From: a bacterium
GTDB lineage: Bacteria; Hydrothermota; UBA3073; JACQXS01; JAUWAR01
Assembly: GCA_030601965.1 (NCBI GenBank)
Contig: JAUWAR010000090.1
Location: 1-5,093 of the forward strand
Direction of reading: 5' to 3'
Length of the DNA: 5,093 nucleotides
Below, piece by piece: positions 4,752 to 5,093 of the stretch (positions within the stretch are counted from its first letter, which is position 1; each line of letters starts with the position of its first letter). Below the pieces are notes generated by a model, which was not told the DNA's origin, did not search any database, and saw only the letters and a list, made by a program, of their open reading frames with translations. Both the position numbers and the translations under genes were made by a program.

Positions 4752-5093
4752 TGTGTTCTTTTCATACCCAAAAACCTTGAATTGTATTTTTCAATCAACC
4801 CCTCATCTGCAAAACTGTAATATCTATTGTCACCTATAATAAGATGGTCCAGGACTTTAATCTGCATAATGTTTCCAGCAAAAACCAACTCCTCTGTTAT
4901 ACTCCTGTCACTCTCTGAAGGCGACGGACTGCCTGATGGATGATTGTGAACAAAAATGAGACTTAGAGCATCGTTCTTGATAGCACTTTTTACAACTTCA
5001 CGGGGATAAATGGAACTTGCATTCAATGTACCTTCGGAAAGGTCTTCAATATCTATGATGCGATTTTTCCCATCTAAAAAGATTACCTTGAAA
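4748..5093 (-). CDS. radC: RadC-like JAB/MPN domain protein (partial, C-terminal half)
   Basis: The gene enters from the right edge. The open frame runs from 5092 and gives 114 residues, about half of a ~225-residue RadC. The N-terminal helix-hairpin-helix part is missing because of the window boundary, not because of damage. Seen: FKVIFLDGKNRII, then GTLNASSIYPREVVKSAI, the family signature, and HNHPSGSPSPSESD, the zinc-binding JAMM-type motif with both histidines and the aspartate. These are followed by LDHLIIGDNRYYSFADEGLI, the usual C-terminal end. The TTG at 5028-5026 is an internal leucine codon (GTLNAS), not a start. RadC was once thought to act in DNA repair; its real role is unsettled, and relatives accompany mobile elements and defence genes. 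The ATGA overlap with the next gene indicates an operon with the small ORF/NTase pair. Confidence 0.93.
   Translation of the reverse strand, partial: FKVIFLDGKNRIIDIEDLSEGTLNASSIYPREVVKSAIKNDALSLIFVHNHPSGSPSPSESDRSITEELVFAGNIMQIKVLDHLIIGDNRYYSFADEGLIEKYNSRFLGMKRTQ

Overview
All genes in this window lie on the minus strand, so it reads from high to low coordinates. The DNA is AT-rich and bacterial, tightly packed, with ATGA-type and longer overlaps and clear purine-rich ribosome binding sites. An Rnf subunit, a COG2403-type P-loop protein, small nucleotidyltransferase-fold (NTase) genes and short hairpin or tandem repeats point to an uncultured anaerobic bacterium, possibly from a candidate phylum. 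The sequence alone does not fix the lineage.

Right-hand block (5093 to 4145): the C-terminal half of a RadC-like JAB/MPN protein runs in from the window edge. It overlaps a 65-residue protein by 4 bases, and that overlaps a 151-residue NTase-fold protein by 47 bases. The spacer 4144-4005 holds no convincing gene, but it contains a good sigma-70-like promoter (TTGACA, 16 bp, TAGAGT) and a strong ribosome binding site.

Central block (4004 to 340), probably one operon: a full-length 1-pyrroline-5-carboxylate (glutamate semialdehyde) dehydrogenase; a 93-residue protein of unknown function; a second, different NTase-fold protein; and a 441-residue COG2403-type P-loop protein related to cyclic 2,3-diphosphoglycerate synthetase. 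Junctions are 4 nt, a 28-nt overlap and 2 nt. At the left edge, after a repeat-filled gap, the N-terminus of RnfB runs out of the window.

Two things stand out. First, a GC-rich 55-bp element (2797-2851), built from two perfect hairpins inside a short terminal inverted repeat, sits in frame inside the dehydrogenase gene. It adds about 16-18 residues in a loop between conserved motifs. Second, the gap before rnfB (291-369) is built from 14-bp and 7-bp tandem repeats that are partly inverted copies of one another. They also supply the last residues and stop codon of the P-loop gene. In addition, two unrelated 'small ORF + NTase' overlapping pairs flank the dehydrogenase, an arrangement resembling toxin-antitoxin modules.

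Metabolically, the dehydrogenase makes glutamate and NADH, and Rnf couples ferredoxin and NAD to an ion gradient. A link between them here is only an inference from position.
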